A DNA stretch of 64,000 nucleotides from an uncultured Clostridia bacterium (GTDB taxonomy: Bacteria; Bacillota; Clostridia; Oscillospirales; Oscillospiraceae): positions 62,001 through 126,000 of the forward strand of contig CAMEER010000001.1 in NCBI GenBank assembly GCA_945915065.1, given 5' to 3'. The notes under the pieces are model-generated. The model was not told the origin of the DNA and ran no database searches. It saw nothing but the letters and a program-made list of their open reading frames with translations. Positions 10,100-19,792 of this stretch are shown piece by piece (the first letter of the stretch is position 1; each line of letters starts with the position of its first letter). Made by a program: the position numbers and the translations under genes.

Positions 10100-10462
10100 T
10101 TACAACAGGCCGGGGATATTCAATCCGCCGGTCAGGCTGTTCATGGAATTGCTCATGGCCTCGTCAGCCTGACGCAGCGCCTCGTTGACAGCGGAGATCA
10201 CCAGATCCTGCAGCATTTCCACATCCTGCGGATCCACCGCCTCCGGCTGAATGGTCAGCGCCTTCAGCTCCTTCTTGCCGCTGACTACGGCCTGCACCAC
10301 GCCGCCGCCCACGCTGGCGGTGAAATCGGTGTTCTCCACATCCTCCTGGGCCTTGGCCATCTGCTGCTGCATCTGCATGATCTTCTGCTGCATCTGCTGC
10401 TGGCGCATCATCTGGCCCTGACTGCCGCCAAAGCCGCCTCTTGCACTGTATCCCTTTGCCAT
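10100..10462 (-). CDS. YbaB/EbfC family nucleoid-associated protein
   Basis: MAKGYSARGGFGG...MQQQMAKAQEDVEN...VQAVVSGKKELKALTI; immediately downstream of dnaX. Confidence 0.9.
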   Translation of the reverse strand: MAKGYSARGGFGGSQGQMMRQQQMQQKIMQMQQQMAKAQEDVENTDFTASVGGGVVQAVVSGKKELKALTIQPEAVDPQDVEMLQDLVISAVNEALRQADEAMSNSMNSLTGGLNIPGLL

Positions 10463-10476
10463 ATCGTTTCGTCTCC

Positions 10477-12264
10477 TTATTTGATCTTGAAGTGTTCCAA
10501 TTGTTGTCCTTTTGCCGCCAATTCGTCCAGAGCGTCCGCTTTTGCGCTCTCCCACGGCGGCGTCTCCGCCGATGGGGCAGGTGCGGGCGGAATGGGCGTC
10601 TCCTGCGGCGCGGACGCGGACTGCTTCCCTGCCGCCGCCGGCTTTGCCCCGGATTTGGGCACGCTGCCCACCTCCAGCCGCACCCGGACGGGATGGCCCA
10701 GCTCACCGGCAGTCACCTCACGCAGCACCGACAGCACCGCGGGGTGATCCAGAGAAGTCTTTACAAAGTCGTTCTGGCACAGCACGGTCAGGCAGTCGCC
10801 CTCCAACACGCCGGAGGCCATGTTGAGAAATACCCGGTCCTTTACGCTCAGCCGCCCTTTGTAGTGCTCAATGAGCCGGTCCCACACTGCCGTGTCGCCG
10901 CCGGCCGCTACCGCCGCAGGCGGGGTATCCGCCGCACTTTGCACCGGCGGGGCCTGTTTCGGTCTTGGCGGCGGGGCAGGGGGCGCCTCGTCGGGAATGT
11001 CAAACACCCGCTCGCCGTACTCCTCCGGGAGAGGCGGCGCTTCATACCGGGTCTCGATGGGGGGGTGTTCCACTGGCGGCGCAGGACTGACCACCGCCTG
11101 TTTCGGTGCGGCAGGCGCGGCGCGCACGCCGCTCTCTTCCAGCGCCGCCACCCGTTCCGCCAGCGCCGTCAGGTCGCCGCTGAGGGTCTCGTCGCACAGC
11201 TTCAGCAGACACAGCTCCGCGTCGGTGCGGGGCCGGATGCTGTCGGGCAATGCGGCGCAGCATTGCTGCAGGGTATCGGTCAGATACAAAAACCGGCGCA
11301 TGGGCAGCTGACCGCTCAGCTCCGCCAGTGTCTTTCGGTCGTACAGTCCTGTCAGCAAGGAGCTGCCGCCCTCCGGGGCGGCTTTCATAACGGTCATGTC
11401 CCGGGCGAGGTCGCTCAGCTCGCTCAACAGTGCCGCCACGTCCTTGCCGCCGCGATACAGCTGGTCGAACAGCGCCAGCGCGTCGCCGGTGCGCTGCTCC
11501 AGCACGCACCGCATCAGCTGCACCGTCTGCGCCGCTCCGGCAAGGCCCAGCACCTCCAGCACGGCCCGGCTGTCGATAACGCCCTCCACGGCCCGGCACT
11601 GATCCAGCAGCGACAGCGCGTCCCGCATGGCGCCGTTGGCCATCCGGGCCAGCAGCTCAGCCCCGTCGGAGGACAGGTCGATCTGTTCTTCACCGGCGAT
11701 ATACAGCAGCTGCTGCTGAATATCCCGGGGCAGCAGGCGCTTGAAGGAAAAGCGCTGGCAGCGGGAGAGAATGGTGGCCGGCACCTTGTGCAGCTCGGTG
11801 GTGGCCAGAATGAACAGCAGATGCTCCGGCGGCTCCTCCAGGATCTTCAGCAGCGCGTTGAACGCCGCGATGGACAGCATGTGTACCTCATCGATGATAT
11901 ACACCCGCTTTTTCAGCACGGAGGGGGTGTATACCGCCTCCTCCCGCAGCGCGCGGACCTGATCGACGCCGTTGTTGGAAGCGGCGTCCAGTTCCGTCAC
12001 ATCCAGCAGTGTTCCGCTGTCGATGCCCCGGCAGGCGCCGCAAACGCCGCAGGGCGCGCCGTCTATAGGGTGTTCGCAGTTGACAGCCTTGGCCAGAATG
12101 CGGGCGCAGGTGGTCTTTCCCGTGCCCCGTGTGCCGGTAAAGAGATAGGCATGGCCTACCCGGCCCTCCGCCACCTGATGCTGCAATGTGGAGGTGATGT
12201 GGGCCTGTCCCACTACCTCGGAAAACGTCTTGGGCCGCCATTTGCGGTACAGGGCCTGATACAT
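10477..12264 (-). CDS. dnaX: DNA polymerase III subunit gamma/tau
   Basis: MYQALYRKWRPKTFSEVVGQ, GTRGTGKTTCARILAKA, IIDEVHMLS; start moved from 12438 to the ATG at 12264. Confidence 0.95.
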   Translation of the reverse strand: MYQALYRKWRPKTFSEVVGQAHITSTLQHQVAEGRVGHAYLFTGTRGTGKTTCARILAKAVNCEHPIDGAPCGVCGACRGIDSGTLLDVTELDAASNNGVDQVRALREEAVYTPSVLKKRVYIIDEVHMLSIAAFNALLKILEEPPEHLLFILATTELHKVPATILSRCQRFSFKRLLPRDIQQQLLYIAGEEQIDLSSDGAELLARMANGAMRDALSLLDQCRAVEGVIDSRAVLEVLGLAGAAQTVQLMRCVLEQRTGDALALFDQLYRGGKDVAALLSELSDLARDMTVMKAAPEGGSSLLTGLYDRKTLAELSGQLPMRRFLYLTDTLQQCCAALPDSIRPRTDAELCLLKLCDETLSGDLTALAERVAALEESGVRAAPAAPKQAVVSPAPPVEHPPIETRYEAPPLPEEYGERVFDIPDEAPPAPPPRPKQAPPVQSAADTPPAAVAAGGDTAVWDRLIEHYKGRLSVKDRVFLNMASGVLEGDCLTVLCQNDFVKTSLDHPAVLSVLREVTAGELGHPVRVRLEVGSVPKSGAKPAAAGKQSASAPQETPIPPAPAPSAETPPWESAKADALDELAAKGQQLEHFKIK

Positions 12265-12298
12265 CCGGCCGCCTCCTTTCTCGAAAAACGGAAAAAGA

Positions 12299-12434
12299 GT
12301 CCTCCCCACGCAGCTGCGGAACCGGCTCCCTCGCGGCACATGGCTATCCCTCTTAATGCTGCTCGGTTCCCCGCCTGACATGATTCGTGGGCATCCATTG
12401 CGCGAGACCGGCTCCACAGCTGCCTGCGGAGGAC
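12299..12434 (-). ncRNA. ffs: Signal recognition particle RNA, apparently without a large Alu domain
   Basis: Minus strand carries the conserved core ...AUGUCAGGCGGGGAACCGAGCAGCAUUAAGAGGG... and GUGCCGCGAGGG, with complementary ends (GUCCUCC.../...GGGGAGGAC); located upstream of dnaX, a common genomic context. Confidence 0.85.
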
Positions 12435-12580
12435 TCATACCAGCGTATTATACACCAAAGTTTACTGTTTGGCAACAATGAGTTTTCCGCAGGGACTTGC
12501 ATTTTTCCCAAAATGGGCTACAATAGCTTTCAGAAAGAATCACTTGCTGCAACCACAGCAGAAGAAAAGAAGGGTATGAT

Positions 12581-13714
12581 ATGACAAAAATTGACATTAT
12601 TTCCGGTTTTTTGGGTGCGGGTAAGACCACGCTGATCAAAAAGCTGCTGGCCGAGGCCTATCAGGGGGAAAAGCTGGTGCTGATCGAAAACGAGTTCGGC
12701 GAGATCTCCATTGACGGCGGCTTTTTGAAGGACAGCGGCGTGCAGGTCAGTGAGATGTCCTCCGGCTGCATCTGCTGCTCGCTGGTGGGCGATTTCAACA
12801 AGGCACTGAAGGAAGTGCACGAGAAGTACCAACCCGACCGCATCCTCATCGAGCCCTCCGGCGTGGGCAAGCTCAGCGATGTGATCGTGGCGGTGGAGAA
12901 CACCGTCAAGGATGTGCCGGACATGAAGCTCAACAGCTTCGTCACCGTGGCCGATGCCGGCAAGGTGAAGGTCTATATGAAGAACTTCGGCGAGTTCTAT
13001 AACAACCAGATCGAGTCCGCCGGTACCGTTATCCTCAGCCGTACCCAGAAGCTGTCTCAGGAGAAGCTGGAGGCGGCTGCCGCCCTGCTGCGCCAGAAGA
13101 ACCCCACCGCCGCCATCATCACCACCCCCTGGGATCAGATTGACGGCAAAACCATTCTGGCCGCCGTGGAAAAGGTGTCGCTGGCCGACGAGATGCTGGA
13201 GAAGATGCGCGCCGAGCATGAGGCCGACGAGCACGAACACGAGCATCATCACCACCACGACCATGATGACCACGATCACGACCATTGCTGCCATCATCAC
13301 GATGACCATGATGACGATGACGACCATGAAGAACATCATCACCATGACCACCACGACCATGATCACGAGTGCTGCCACCACGACCATGACCACGACCACG
13401 ACCATTGCTGCGACCATGACCATCACCACCATCACCATGCCGACGAGGTGTTCACCTCCTGGGGCGAGGAGACGGTGAAACCCTTTACCGAGCCGCAGCT
13501 CCACCAGATCCTCACGGCGCTGGATGGCGGCGACTATGGCCAGATCGTCCGTGCCAAGGGCATTGTGCCCGCTGGCGACGGCAAGTGGCTTCACTTCGAC
13601 TATGTGCCGGAGGAGCATGAGGTGCGCTTCGGCCCTGCCGACTACACCGGCCGCCTGTGCGTGATCGGCGCCCATCTGGACGAGCATAAGCTCCATGAGC
13701 TGTTCGGCCTGTAA
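12581..13714 (+). CDS. CobW/COG0523 GTPase with His/Asp/Cys-rich metal-binding segment
   Basis: GFLGAGKTTLIKKLL Walker A; SSGCICCSLVG (CxCC); segment EHEHEHHHHHDHDDHDHDHCCHHHDD...HCCDHDHHHHHH. Confidence 0.92.
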   Translation: MTKIDIISGFLGAGKTTLIKKLLAEAYQGEKLVLIENEFGEISIDGGFLKDSGVQVSEMSSGCICCSLVGDFNKALKEVHEKYQPDRILIEPSGVGKLSDVIVAVENTVKDVPDMKLNSFVTVADAGKVKVYMKNFGEFYNNQIESAGTVILSRTQKLSQEKLEAAAALLRQKNPTAAIITTPWDQIDGKTILAAVEKVSLADEMLEKMRAEHEADEHEHEHHHHHDHDDHDHDHCCHHHDDHDDDDDHEEHHHHDHHDHDHECCHHDHDHDHDHCCDHDHHHHHHADEVFTSWGEETVKPFTEPQLHQILTALDGGDYGQIVRAKGIVPAGDGKWLHFDYVPEEHEVRFGPADYTGRLCVIGAHLDEHKLHELFGL

Positions 13715-13729
13715 GGAGAACACAGTTTT

Positions 13730-14659
13730 ATGGATATTCCTGTTTACCTCATTGCCGGCTTTCTGGACGCCGGTAAGACCGACTTCATCAACGGTATCCT
13801 GCGGGACGGCTTTGCCAGGGAGGACCGCACGCTGCTGATCTGCTGCGAGGAAGGCGAGAACGAATACGATCCCAAGGCGCTGGACAACGTGTTCACCTAT
13901 ACCATCGACGACCCGGAGCAGATGACCCCGGCCCTGTTCAAGAAGCTGGAAAAGCAGTACAAGCCCCAGCAGGTCATCATGGAGTACAACGGCATGTGGC
14001 AGCTGGAGCCGCTGTACCGCACGGGTCTGCCGGCCAACTGGATCCTGTACCAGATCATGGTGCTGGTGGACGCCAACACCTTTGAGATGTACGTCCGCAA
14101 CATGGGCCAGCTGATGATGGAGAAGATCGCCAACGCCGACCTGCTGATCTTCAACCGCTGCAACGCGGAGCTGCGGCAGCAGCTGCGCAGCCGCAACCTG
14201 AAGATGGTCAACCGCCGCGCCGACATCTATCTGGAGAACGCCGACGGCACCAGCGAGGAGTATATGACCCCCGACATGTCCCCTTTCGACCTGAGCAGCG
14301 GCCATCTGGACCTGCCCGACGAGGAGTACGGCGTGTGGTATGTGGACCTGATGGACAACACGGATCGCTACGAGGGCATCACCGTTACCTTCAAGGCGCT
14401 GATGTGCCACTCCAGGAAGTTCAAGGGCGTCCATTGTCCCGGCCGCTTCGCCATGGTCTGCTGCGAAAACGACATGCAGTTCCTGGCGCTGGTGTGCAAG
14501 GGCGAGGGACTGGAGAAGTTCAAAAACCGTGACTGGGTGGAGCTGACCGCCACCGTTCACAAGGAGAACTGCGCCGCCTATCAGGGGGACGGACCGGTGC
14601 TGTATGTCTCCGACATCCACGCCACGGAGAAGCCCCAAAACGAAGTGGTCAGCTTCTGA
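13730..14659 (+). CDS. CobW-like GTPase paralog lacking the CxCC motif, with a distinct C-terminal domain
   Basis: GFLDAGKTDFINGIL P-loop; 15-nt gap after the preceding GTPase gene. Confidence 0.85.
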   Translation: MDIPVYLIAGFLDAGKTDFINGILRDGFAREDRTLLICCEEGENEYDPKALDNVFTYTIDDPEQMTPALFKKLEKQYKPQQVIMEYNGMWQLEPLYRTGLPANWILYQIMVLVDANTFEMYVRNMGQLMMEKIANADLLIFNRCNAELRQQLRSRNLKMVNRRADIYLENADGTSEEYMTPDMSPFDLSSGHLDLPDEEYGVWYVDLMDNTDRYEGITVTFKALMCHSRKFKGVHCPGRFAMVCCENDMQFLALVCKGEGLEKFKNRDWVELTATVHKENCAAYQGDGPVLYVSDIHATEKPQNEVVSF

Positions 14660-14666
14660 ATCGCAT

Positions 14667-14700
14667 AAAAATTCCGTTTCCGAAAGGAAACGGAATTTTT
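14667..14700 (+). terminator. Intrinsic terminator of the GTPase pair
   Basis: aaaattccgtttcc-gaaa-ggaaacggaattttt. Confidence 0.85.
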
Positions 14701-14750
14701 GCTGTATCAACGCTTCGACCCGAACCGGGGCCGGGATATGGTTCGCTGCG

Positions 14751-14921
14751 TTATTGTTTCCGGGCGGTGCGGTATTCATCGCCGGGCCGCCAATAGGGGC
14801 ACGCTTCGCTGTGACCGGATAAAAACCGCGCCATCTCGTCCTCGTCCAGATCCATCTCGCACACATAGTCGTCGTATGCCTCGTCATAGTTGTAAAACGC
14901 GCAGCTTTCGCATTTGTCCAC
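14751..14921 (-). CDS. Small Cys-containing protein (DUF6472-like)
   Basis: GTG start; (M)DKCESCAFYNYDEAYDDYVCEMDLDEDEMARFLSG...CPYWRPGDEY. Confidence 0.65.
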   Translation of the reverse strand: MDKCESCAFYNYDEAYDDYVCEMDLDEDEMARFLSGHSEACPYWRPGDEYRTARKQ

Positions 14922-14979
14922 GGTGTGCGCCCCCTTTCCGATGCCGCCATTATACGGCGTGGGAGGGCGGCGCGTCAAG

Positions 14980-15594
14980 TCAGAACAAAAACTCCTCCAG
15001 CAGCGCCGGACGCATGATGGACACCTCATAGGCGGTGCGCTCCGTGGACACGCCGTTTTCCACCTTGGTGTATGTACGGCTCTGGATCCGCCCCTCCACC
15101 GTCAGACGGTCGCCGGTGGTCATGGAGGCGGTCTGCTGGGCCACGGCGCCCCACGCGATGCAGGGCAGATAGTCGGCCCGCCCGTAGCGGCGGTTCACCG
15201 CCAGCAGCAGATCACAGATCTCCCGGCCCAGAGGCGTGCGCCGCAGTACCGGCGGCTTGCACAGCGTGCCGGACAACTGGATCAGATTGAAGGGCGTCTC
15301 GCCGCCGGTCTCCAGCGTGTGGGCGAACACGGAGATCACCAGCCGGCTGCCCAGTCCGCTCTTGTTGTTGAAGGAGCGCAACTGTCCCCGCACGGTGACG
15401 GTGTCGCCCACCGACAGCGGCACGATCCCCAGCTGCGGCGCCGAGATGATAACGGCCAGCTTGTCCGCAAGACCGCTGAGCCGCTCCACCGACAGCGTGA
15501 ATTTATAGAAGGAAAGCCCGTGATTGGTATGGCTCAGCACCGGCGCGCTGTCCACCGTGCCGCACAGCTGTACGCGGTTGAAGTTATTGTCCAT
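14980..15594 (-). CDS. Single-stranded DNA-binding-protein-like protein with two OB-fold-like halves
   Basis: NRVQLCGTVDSAPVLSHTNHGLSFYKFTLSVERLSG...VTVRGQLRS and NLIQLSGTLCKPPVLRRTPLGREICDLLLAVNR...LTVEGRIQSR. Confidence 0.75.
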   Translation of the reverse strand: MDNNFNRVQLCGTVDSAPVLSHTNHGLSFYKFTLSVERLSGLADKLAVIISAPQLGIVPLSVGDTVTVRGQLRSFNNKSGLGSRLVISVFAHTLETGGETPFNLIQLSGTLCKPPVLRRTPLGREICDLLLAVNRRYGRADYLPCIAWGAVAQQTASMTTGDRLTVEGRIQSRTYTKVENGVSTERTAYEVSIMRPALLEEFLF

Positions 15595-15710
15595 GTGATG
15601 TCCACCTCGTTTGTTGATATGCCACAGCCTATGCGCCGGTGCGAAAGAATATGCTTTTCAAACCCATCGCTTTCTGGTATACTGGAGAAAACAGTGGGGA
15701 GGAACTTACC

Positions 15711-16577
15711 ATGCGTTACAAAGGAAAGGTCTACCGTCCGCCCAGTGAAGCCTACAGCCTCATCGTTCAGGTGACCTACGGCTGCAGCCATAACGGCTGC
15801 GCGTTCTGTGATATGTACGACGACAAGCACTTCGCCATGCGGCCCATGGAGGAGATCCGGGAGGATTTTGAAATGGCCCGGCAGGTGTACCGCCATGTGG
15901 AGCGTGTCTTTCTGGCGGACGGCGACGCGCTGATGCGGAAAACCGACGATCTGGTGCAGATCCTGGGGCTGATCTACGGCCTGTTTCCGGAGTGCCAGAG
16001 GGTGACCTGCTATGCCTCGCCCACCAGCCTGCAGATCAAATCGGAGGATGACCTGCGGCTTTTGCGGCAGAAGGGCCTGCAAATGGTCTACATGGGGCTG
16101 GAGTCCGGCTGCGACGCGGTGCTGGAGCGGATGAACAAAGGCCACAACGCCGCCGCTATTGTGGCGGCGGGGCAAAAGGCCCGGCGCTGCGGCATGGCGC
16201 TGTCGGTAACGGCCATCTCCGGCCTTGGCAGCGTGGAGCTGTGGCGGGAGCACGCCATCGGCACGGCGGAGGCCCTCAGCGCCATGAAGCCGGAGTATAT
16301 CGGCCTGCTGACGCTGATGGTGGAGCACGGCACGCCACTGGAGCAGTGGGTGCGCTCAGGGGAGTTTACCCTGCTCAGCCCGGTGGAGGTGCTCAAAGAG
16401 ACGGAGCTGTTCCTGCAGCACATCGACGCTGAGGGCAGCGTGTTCCGCATGAACCATGCCAGCAATTACCTGACGCTGAAGGGCACCCTGAACCGTGACC
16501 GTCAGGCGCTGCTGGACAAGGTGCAGACGGGCCTCACCGGCGCCGGACTGAAGCCGGAGTTTATGCGGGCGCTGTAA
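15711..16577 (+). CDS. Radical SAM protein
   Basis: TYGCSHNGCAFCDMY cluster motif; MGLESGCDAVLERMNKG; start moved to the ATG at 15711. Confidence 0.85.
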   Translation: MRYKGKVYRPPSEAYSLIVQVTYGCSHNGCAFCDMYDDKHFAMRPMEEIREDFEMARQVYRHVERVFLADGDALMRKTDDLVQILGLIYGLFPECQRVTCYASPTSLQIKSEDDLRLLRQKGLQMVYMGLESGCDAVLERMNKGHNAAAIVAAGQKARRCGMALSVTAISGLGSVELWREHAIGTAEALSAMKPEYIGLLTLMVEHGTPLEQWVRSGEFTLLSPVEVLKETELFLQHIDAEGSVFRMNHASNYLTLKGTLNRDRQALLDKVQTGLTGAGLKPEFMRAL

Positions 16578-16659
16578 GAACGGGCTGTTTTCCATAAAAA
16601 GACCGCCTTTTTACACAAAAAGACTTGACATTCTTTGTCACGAGTGCTAAAGTACGTTC

Positions 16660-16948
16660 ATACCAAAAACCGTTGAGTAAGAGGAGTATCCGTACAGGAA
16701 CCTTTCAGAGAGCCGCGTATTTGGTGGGAGCGGGGCAGTGGAATGTACGGTGAATGGACTTACGAGGGCGGGGAGAAAGCTCAGACTACGGAGCGAGTAA
16801 TACCCGACGGCAGCCGCGGCCGTTATCCCGGCGGAGCGCATGATGGTGCGTGCAGAGCGGGCGATTTTACGCCAATGTGGGTGGTACCGCAGGATTTGTT
16901 GTTTCACATCCTGTCCCATGGGATTTCCATGGGACAGGATGTTTTTTT
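16660..16948 (+). promoter_or_regulatory. T-box leader, Trp-specific
   Basis: T-box sequence tgtgggtggtaccgc (16877-16890), terminator catcctgtcccatgg...ccatgggacaggatgttttttt (16907-16948), candidate specifier TGG at 16755-16757 (gaaTGGac); precedes trpS. Confidence 0.9.
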
Positions 16949-16965
16949 GTTTTTAAAATCGTTGA

Positions 16966-18030
<1,065 letters not shown>

Positions 18031-18071
18031 GAAAGCAACGATATCAATAATAAATAAAGGAGAAAAGTACC

Positions 18072-19463
18072 ATGAAAGAGCTGAAAGACAGAAACATCCC
18101 CTACAAGATTTACCTCACCGAGGATGAGATGCCCAAATATTGGTATAACGTCCGGGCGGACATGACCAACAAGCCCGCGCCGCTGCTGAACCCCGCCACA
18201 CTCCAGCCCATGACCGCCGAGGAGCTGGGCGGTGTGTTCTGCGCCGAACTGGTGAAGCAGGAGCTGGACGATACCACCGCCTATTTTGAGATCCCCGAGG
18301 ACATCCGCAACTTCTACAAAATGTACCGTCCCTCTCCGTTGGTACGGGCTTACTGCCTGGAGGAGCAGCTTCAGACCCCGGCGAAGATCTACTATAAGTT
18401 CGAGGGCAACAACACCTCCGGCAGCCACAAGCTGAACTCCGCCATTGCCCAGGCCTACTATGCCAAGCAGCAGGGACTCAAGGGCGTCACCACCGAGACC
18501 GGTGCCGGCCAGTGGGGCACGGCCCTCAGCATGGCCTGCGCCTATCTGGGACTGGACTGTAAGGTGTTCATGGTGAAGTGCTCCTATGAGCAGAAGCCCT
18601 TCCGCCGTGAGGTCATGCGCACCTACGGCGCCGACGTGACACCGTCCCCCTCCATGACCACTGAGGTGGGCCGCAAGATTCTGGCGGAGTTCCCCGAAAC
18701 CACCGGCTCTCTGGGCTGCGCCATCAGCGAAGCGGTGGAGGCCGCCACCACCCGGGATGGCTATCGCTATGTGCTGGGCAGCGTTCTCAATCAAGTGCTG
18801 CTGCACCAGTCCGTCATCGGCCTTGAGACCCAGACGGCGCTGGAGAAGTACGGCATCAAGCCCGACATCATCATCGGCTGCGCCGGCGGCGGCTCCAATC
18901 TGGGCGGTCTGATCTCCCCCTTCGTGGGCCAGATGCTCCGGGGCGAAGCAAACTACCGCGTCATCGCCGTGGAGCCCGCCTCCTGCCCCAGTCTGACCCG
19001 GGGCAAGTTCCGCTACGACTTCTGCGACACCGGCATGATCTGCCCCATGGCCAAGATGTACACCCTGGGCAGCGGCTTCATTCCCTCGGCCAACCACGCC
19101 GGCGGCCTGCGCTACCACGGCATGAGCGGCATTGTCAGCCAGCTGTACCACGACGGCTATCTGGAGGCCCGCAGTGTGGAGCAGACCAGCGTCTTTGCGG
19201 CGGCGGAGCAGTTTGCCCGCTGCGAGGGCATCCTGCCTGCGCCGGAGAGCAGCCATGCGATCCGTGTGGCCATTGACGAGGCCGTCAAGTGCCGCGAGAC
19301 CGGCGAGGCCAAGACCATCGTCTTTGGCCTGACAGGCACCGGCTACTTCGACATGGTGGCCTACGGCAAGTATAACGACGGCGACATGGGTGACCAGATC
19401 CCCACCGACGCCGATCTGGAAAAGGGCTTCGCCACCATTCCCAGCTTCCCCGGCAACGAATGA
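18072..19463 (+). CDS. trpB: Tryptophan synthase beta chain, TrpB2-like
   Basis: EGNNTSGSHKLNSA (PLP Lys), ETGAGQWGTAL, GCAGGGSNLGG. Confidence 0.92.
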   Translation: MKELKDRNIPYKIYLTEDEMPKYWYNVRADMTNKPAPLLNPATLQPMTAEELGGVFCAELVKQELDDTTAYFEIPEDIRNFYKMYRPSPLVRAYCLEEQLQTPAKIYYKFEGNNTSGSHKLNSAIAQAYYAKQQGLKGVTTETGAGQWGTALSMACAYLGLDCKVFMVKCSYEQKPFRREVMRTYGADVTPSPSMTTEVGRKILAEFPETTGSLGCAISEAVEAATTRDGYRYVLGSVLNQVLLHQSVIGLETQTALEKYGIKPDIIIGCAGGGSNLGGLISPFVGQMLRGEANYRVIAVEPASCPSLTRGKFRYDFCDTGMICPMAKMYTLGSGFIPSANHAGGLRYHGMSGIVSQLYHDGYLEARSVEQTSVFAAAEQFARCEGILPAPESSHAIRVAIDEAVKCRETGEAKTIVFGLTGTGYFDMVAYGKYNDGDMGDQIPTDADLEKGFATIPSFPGNE

Positions 19464-19481
19464 TCACCCTTGACTGCGGCG

Positions 19482-19518
19482 AAAAACAGCAGGAGCTTTA
19501 CATGGCTCCTGCTGTTTT
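19482..19518 (+). terminator. Intrinsic terminator after trpB
   Basis: aaaacagcaggagc...gctcctgctgttttctt. Confidence 0.85.
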
Positions 19519-19646
19519 CTTCTCAAGAAAAAATGTCTTGTCGGGACGATTGACAACATATCACGGATACGGAGAAATTTGTCTGAAATGGCGCGGGAAT
19601 AGAGTAAATTTTTTCTAAGATGACGCATAAAATTCCATATCTGTTG

Positions 19647-19675
19647 TTGACAACCACCCCATACTTTGTTAAAGT
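19647..19675 (+). promoter_or_regulatory. Putative sigma-A promoter for cooS
   Basis: TTGACA - 17 nt - TAAAGT, about 115 nt upstream of the cooS start. Confidence 0.65.
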
Positions 19676-19792
19676 AATGTCAATGATGAAGGTGAGAGGA
19701 ACCAACATCGGAAAAAGCAATATGGGCATATAAGCAGGCTGCACACCATATGGACGGTGGCGCGGCGAAAAAACCATTAGGAGGATTACACA

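Noticed and set aside
13216-13440. CACGACCAT-rich repeats considered as a CRISPR or tandem repeat array
   Set aside because: In-frame His/Asp codons of a metallochaperone loop; no spacers or regular period.
12530-14950. 806-aa minus-strand ORF over the two CobW genes
   Set aside because: Shadow ORF; its VVMVVIVMV stretch is just the reverse complement of the His/Asp-rich coding repeat.
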